DNA of 62,653 nt from Acetivibrio ethanolgignens (GTDB taxonomy: Bacteria; Bacillota; Clostridia; Lachnospirales; Lachnospiraceae), in the NCBI RefSeq assembly GCF_001461035.1, contig NZ_LNAM01000068.1:1-62653 (forward strand), read 5' to 3'. A model generated the notes under the pieces. The model was not told the origin of the DNA. It searched no databases and worked only from the letters and a program-made list of their open reading frames with translations. The position numbers and the translations under genes were made by a program. Of the stretch, positions 61,347 to 62,653 are shown one piece after another. How positions within the stretch are numbered: position 1 is the stretch's first letter; every line of letters begins with the position of its first letter.

Positions 61347-62066
61347 GTGTTTTTTTATAAAATCTTCCTCTTTTTTTGTCAGGGGAGCTTTTTCCAAAAG
61401 CTCCGGCCTTCTTTTCAAGGTTCTAAGAATCGATTGCTCTCTTCTCCAGGTCTCAATATTCTTATGATGTCCCGACATAAGAACCTCCGGAACTGCCTTT
61501 TCATGCCATACCGGCGGGCGGCTGTAATGAGGATGCTCTAAAAGATTGTCGGAAAAGGATTCTGTCTCTGCAGAAATCTCGTTATTTAAAACTCCCGGTA
61601 CCAGGCGGGAAATCGCATCCATAACAACCATGGCTGGAAGCTCACCACCCGTCAGGACGTAATCGCCAATCGAAAGATAGTCAGTTACAACCTCCTCCAG
61701 CACCCGCTCATCAATGCCCTCATAATGACCGCACAAGAAAATCAAATTTTCCTCCTCGGCTAATTCCTTTGCCAGCTCCTGAGTAAAGACCTTCGCCTGC
61801 GGTGTCATATATATGACTCTCGGCTTCTTTTCCATCTCCGAGGTAACTGCCTGACAGGCCTGATATACCGGTTCTGCCTGCATCACCATACCAGCCCCAC
61901 CGCCGTATGGATAATCATCAACCTTCATATGCTTATTATCTGCATAGTCCCGGATATTAACTGCTTTCAGGGAAATTTGACCATTTTCAATGGCTCGTCC
62001 GGTAATGCTGGTGTTCATACCCTGTTCAATCATTTCAGGGAAAAGAGTCAGTACATAATAATTCAT
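61332..62066 (-). CDS. trmD: tRNA (guanine-N1)-methyltransferase TrmD
   Basis: 244-residue SPOUT methyltransferase making m1G37. The SAM trefoil knot is seen in LCGHYEGIDERVLEE and SIGDYVLTGGELPAMVVMDA; the C-terminal tRNA-binding part has HPHYSRPPVW. Starts 3 bases after rimM. Confidence 0.97.
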   Translation of the reverse strand: MNYYVLTLFPEMIEQGMNTSITGRAIENGQISLKAVNIRDYADNKHMKVDDYPYGGGAGMVMQAEPVYQACQAVTSEMEKKPRVIYMTPQAKVFTQELAKELAEEENLIFLCGHYEGIDERVLEEVVTDYLSIGDYVLTGGELPAMVVMDAISRLVPGVLNNEISAETESFSDNLLEHPHYSRPPVWHEKAVPEVLMSGHHKNIETWRREQSILRTLKRRPELLEKAPLTKKEEDFIKKHLQSE

Positions 62067-62069
62067 GAC

Positions 62070-62588
62070 TTAATTCTCCTCCTCCAAAAGTCCCGGCATT
62101 AGGTGAACAAGTACCTTTTTATGCTCCGTATCAATTTCCTTTACGCAATCATCAATTACTGGCAGCAAAACTTCCTTTCCGCTTGGCAGCTTTACAACAT
62201 AAACATCATTCGCCCCTGTTGTCAGGACCTCCGTCAGGGTTCCCAAAGCCTTTCCATCCTCAGTCTCAACCAGAGCACCTATAATATCATAAATAAAATA
62301 TTCATTATCTGCTAAGGGAACTGCATTCTCCCGAGTAACCAGAAGATCCTTTCCTTTATATTTCTCAATATCATTAATATTGTTGTAGTCTTTAAATTTG
62401 ACGATAACCATCTGCTTAAAAAAACGGACACGCTCAACCTCCAGCTCCAGATATTCCTTTCCTGTATCTAAAAGCACCTTTTTCAGCTTTTTAAAACGCT
62501 GGCTATCATCAGTGGTAGGAAATACCTTTACCTCTCCGCCAATGCCATGGGTGCTGGAAATCACACCGACACGCAAATAATTTTCCAT
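62070..62588 (-). CDS. rimM: 16S rRNA processing protein RimM
   Basis: 172 residues. RimM N-terminal domain ([20 protein letters not shown]) and C-terminal PRC-barrel ([34 protein letters not shown]). It assists 30S head assembly through S19. GGAGG precedes the ATG. Usually follows rpsP and a KH gene, which would lie to the right of the window. Confidence 0.97.
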   Translation of the reverse strand: MENYLRVGVISSTHGIGGEVKVFPTTDDSQRFKKLKKVLLDTGKEYLELEVERVRFFKQMVIVKFKDYNNINDIEKYKGKDLLVTRENAVPLADNEYFIYDIIGALVETEDGKALGTLTEVLTTGANDVYVVKLPSGKEVLLPVIDDCVKEIDTEHKKVLVHLMPGLLEEEN

Positions 62589-62605
62589 ACGCTACCTCCT
62601 CGTAT

Positions 62606-62645
62606 AATAAGTTTGTAAGCAAGGAAAACAGCTTACAGACTTATT
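62606..62645. repeat. Long hairpin upstream of rimM
   Basis: AATAAGTTTGTAAGC (62606-62620) and GCTTACAGACTTATT (62631-62645) form a 15-bp stem with one G-T mismatch and a 10-base loop; T7 follows on the plus strand. It lies just before rimM; it may be a terminator or RNA processing site in the rpsP-rimM operon. Confidence 0.6.
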
Positions 62646-62653
62646 TTTTTGGG

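Overview
The window is mostly a core-chromosome segment of a Gram-positive, spore-forming, rod-shaped Clostridia, most likely a member of Lachnospiraceae. I base this on low-to-middle GC by eye, strong GGAGG-type ribosome binding sites, spoIVA (spore coat), complete mre/min/rodA sets, the ylm-sepF-divIVA cluster, LexA with clostridial/bacillar CGAAC-N4-GTTYG boxes, and the gene order fprA / B12-type radical SAM / DUF2344 / RNase G / rplU-prp-rpmA / obg / yhbY / nadD-yqeK / rsfS. No tRNA, rRNA, CRISPR array, insertion sequence or complete prophage was seen. No stretch above 300 bases lacks a gene.

Left part, plus strand (1-18427). The window opens inside a gene of unknown, possibly phage or surface, function (1-549). 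A Fic AMP-transferase-like protein with a C-terminal winged helix follows. From 1786 comes a housekeeping run: flavodiiron protein, B12-type radical SAM protein plus DUF2344 partner, RNase G, a CBS-ACT sensor protein, and an unusual degenerate MobA-like/ModE fusion. Next are the L21-Prp-L27 operon with an L21 leader, obg with a possible pseudoknot in its leader, yhbY, a nadD-yqeK fusion and rsfS. lexA (minus) and a yneA-like LysM gene (plus) diverge from a dense cluster of SOS boxes at 13540-13650. Two large secreted cell-wall enzymes (an Amidase_3 and a GHL10-type hydrolase) end at a strong bidirectional terminator.

Right part, minus strand (18490-62588). In transcription order, from the right edge: rimM-trmD-rplS; lepB-rbgA-lepB-lepB-rnhB-flhB-like-yraN-pgeF; an FKBP/trigger-factor-like lipoprotein; DUF512-der-plsY-gpsA; deoC, ttcA-like, tcdA, spoIVA; an SH3-NlpC/P60 hydrolase; rnhA-mutS-mutL-miaA-ynbB; radC-mreB-mreC-mreD-PBP2-minC-minD-minE-rodA-mgsA-dacA; a lone small P-loop protein; an HlyD-like membrane protein followed by ylmE-sepF-ylmG-ylmH-divIVA-aroB-lspA-rluD; a lone BlaI-type repressor with its own operators; and an orphan XerC-like recombinase.

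Read together, most of the segment concerns ribosome assembly and protein export (rimM, trmD, rplS, rbgA, obg, der, rsfS, lepB copies, lspA), cell shape and division (mre, min, sepF, divIVA, yneA), wall synthesis and remodelling, and DNA maintenance (lexA, mutSL, radC, rnhA/B). I found no obvious defence island or biosynthetic cluster. The best candidates for something undescribed are the structured obg leader, the degenerate nucleotidyltransferase-ModE fusion, the HlyD-like protein in the division cluster, the small orphan P-loop protein, and the lone BlaI with operator-in-promoter architecture.
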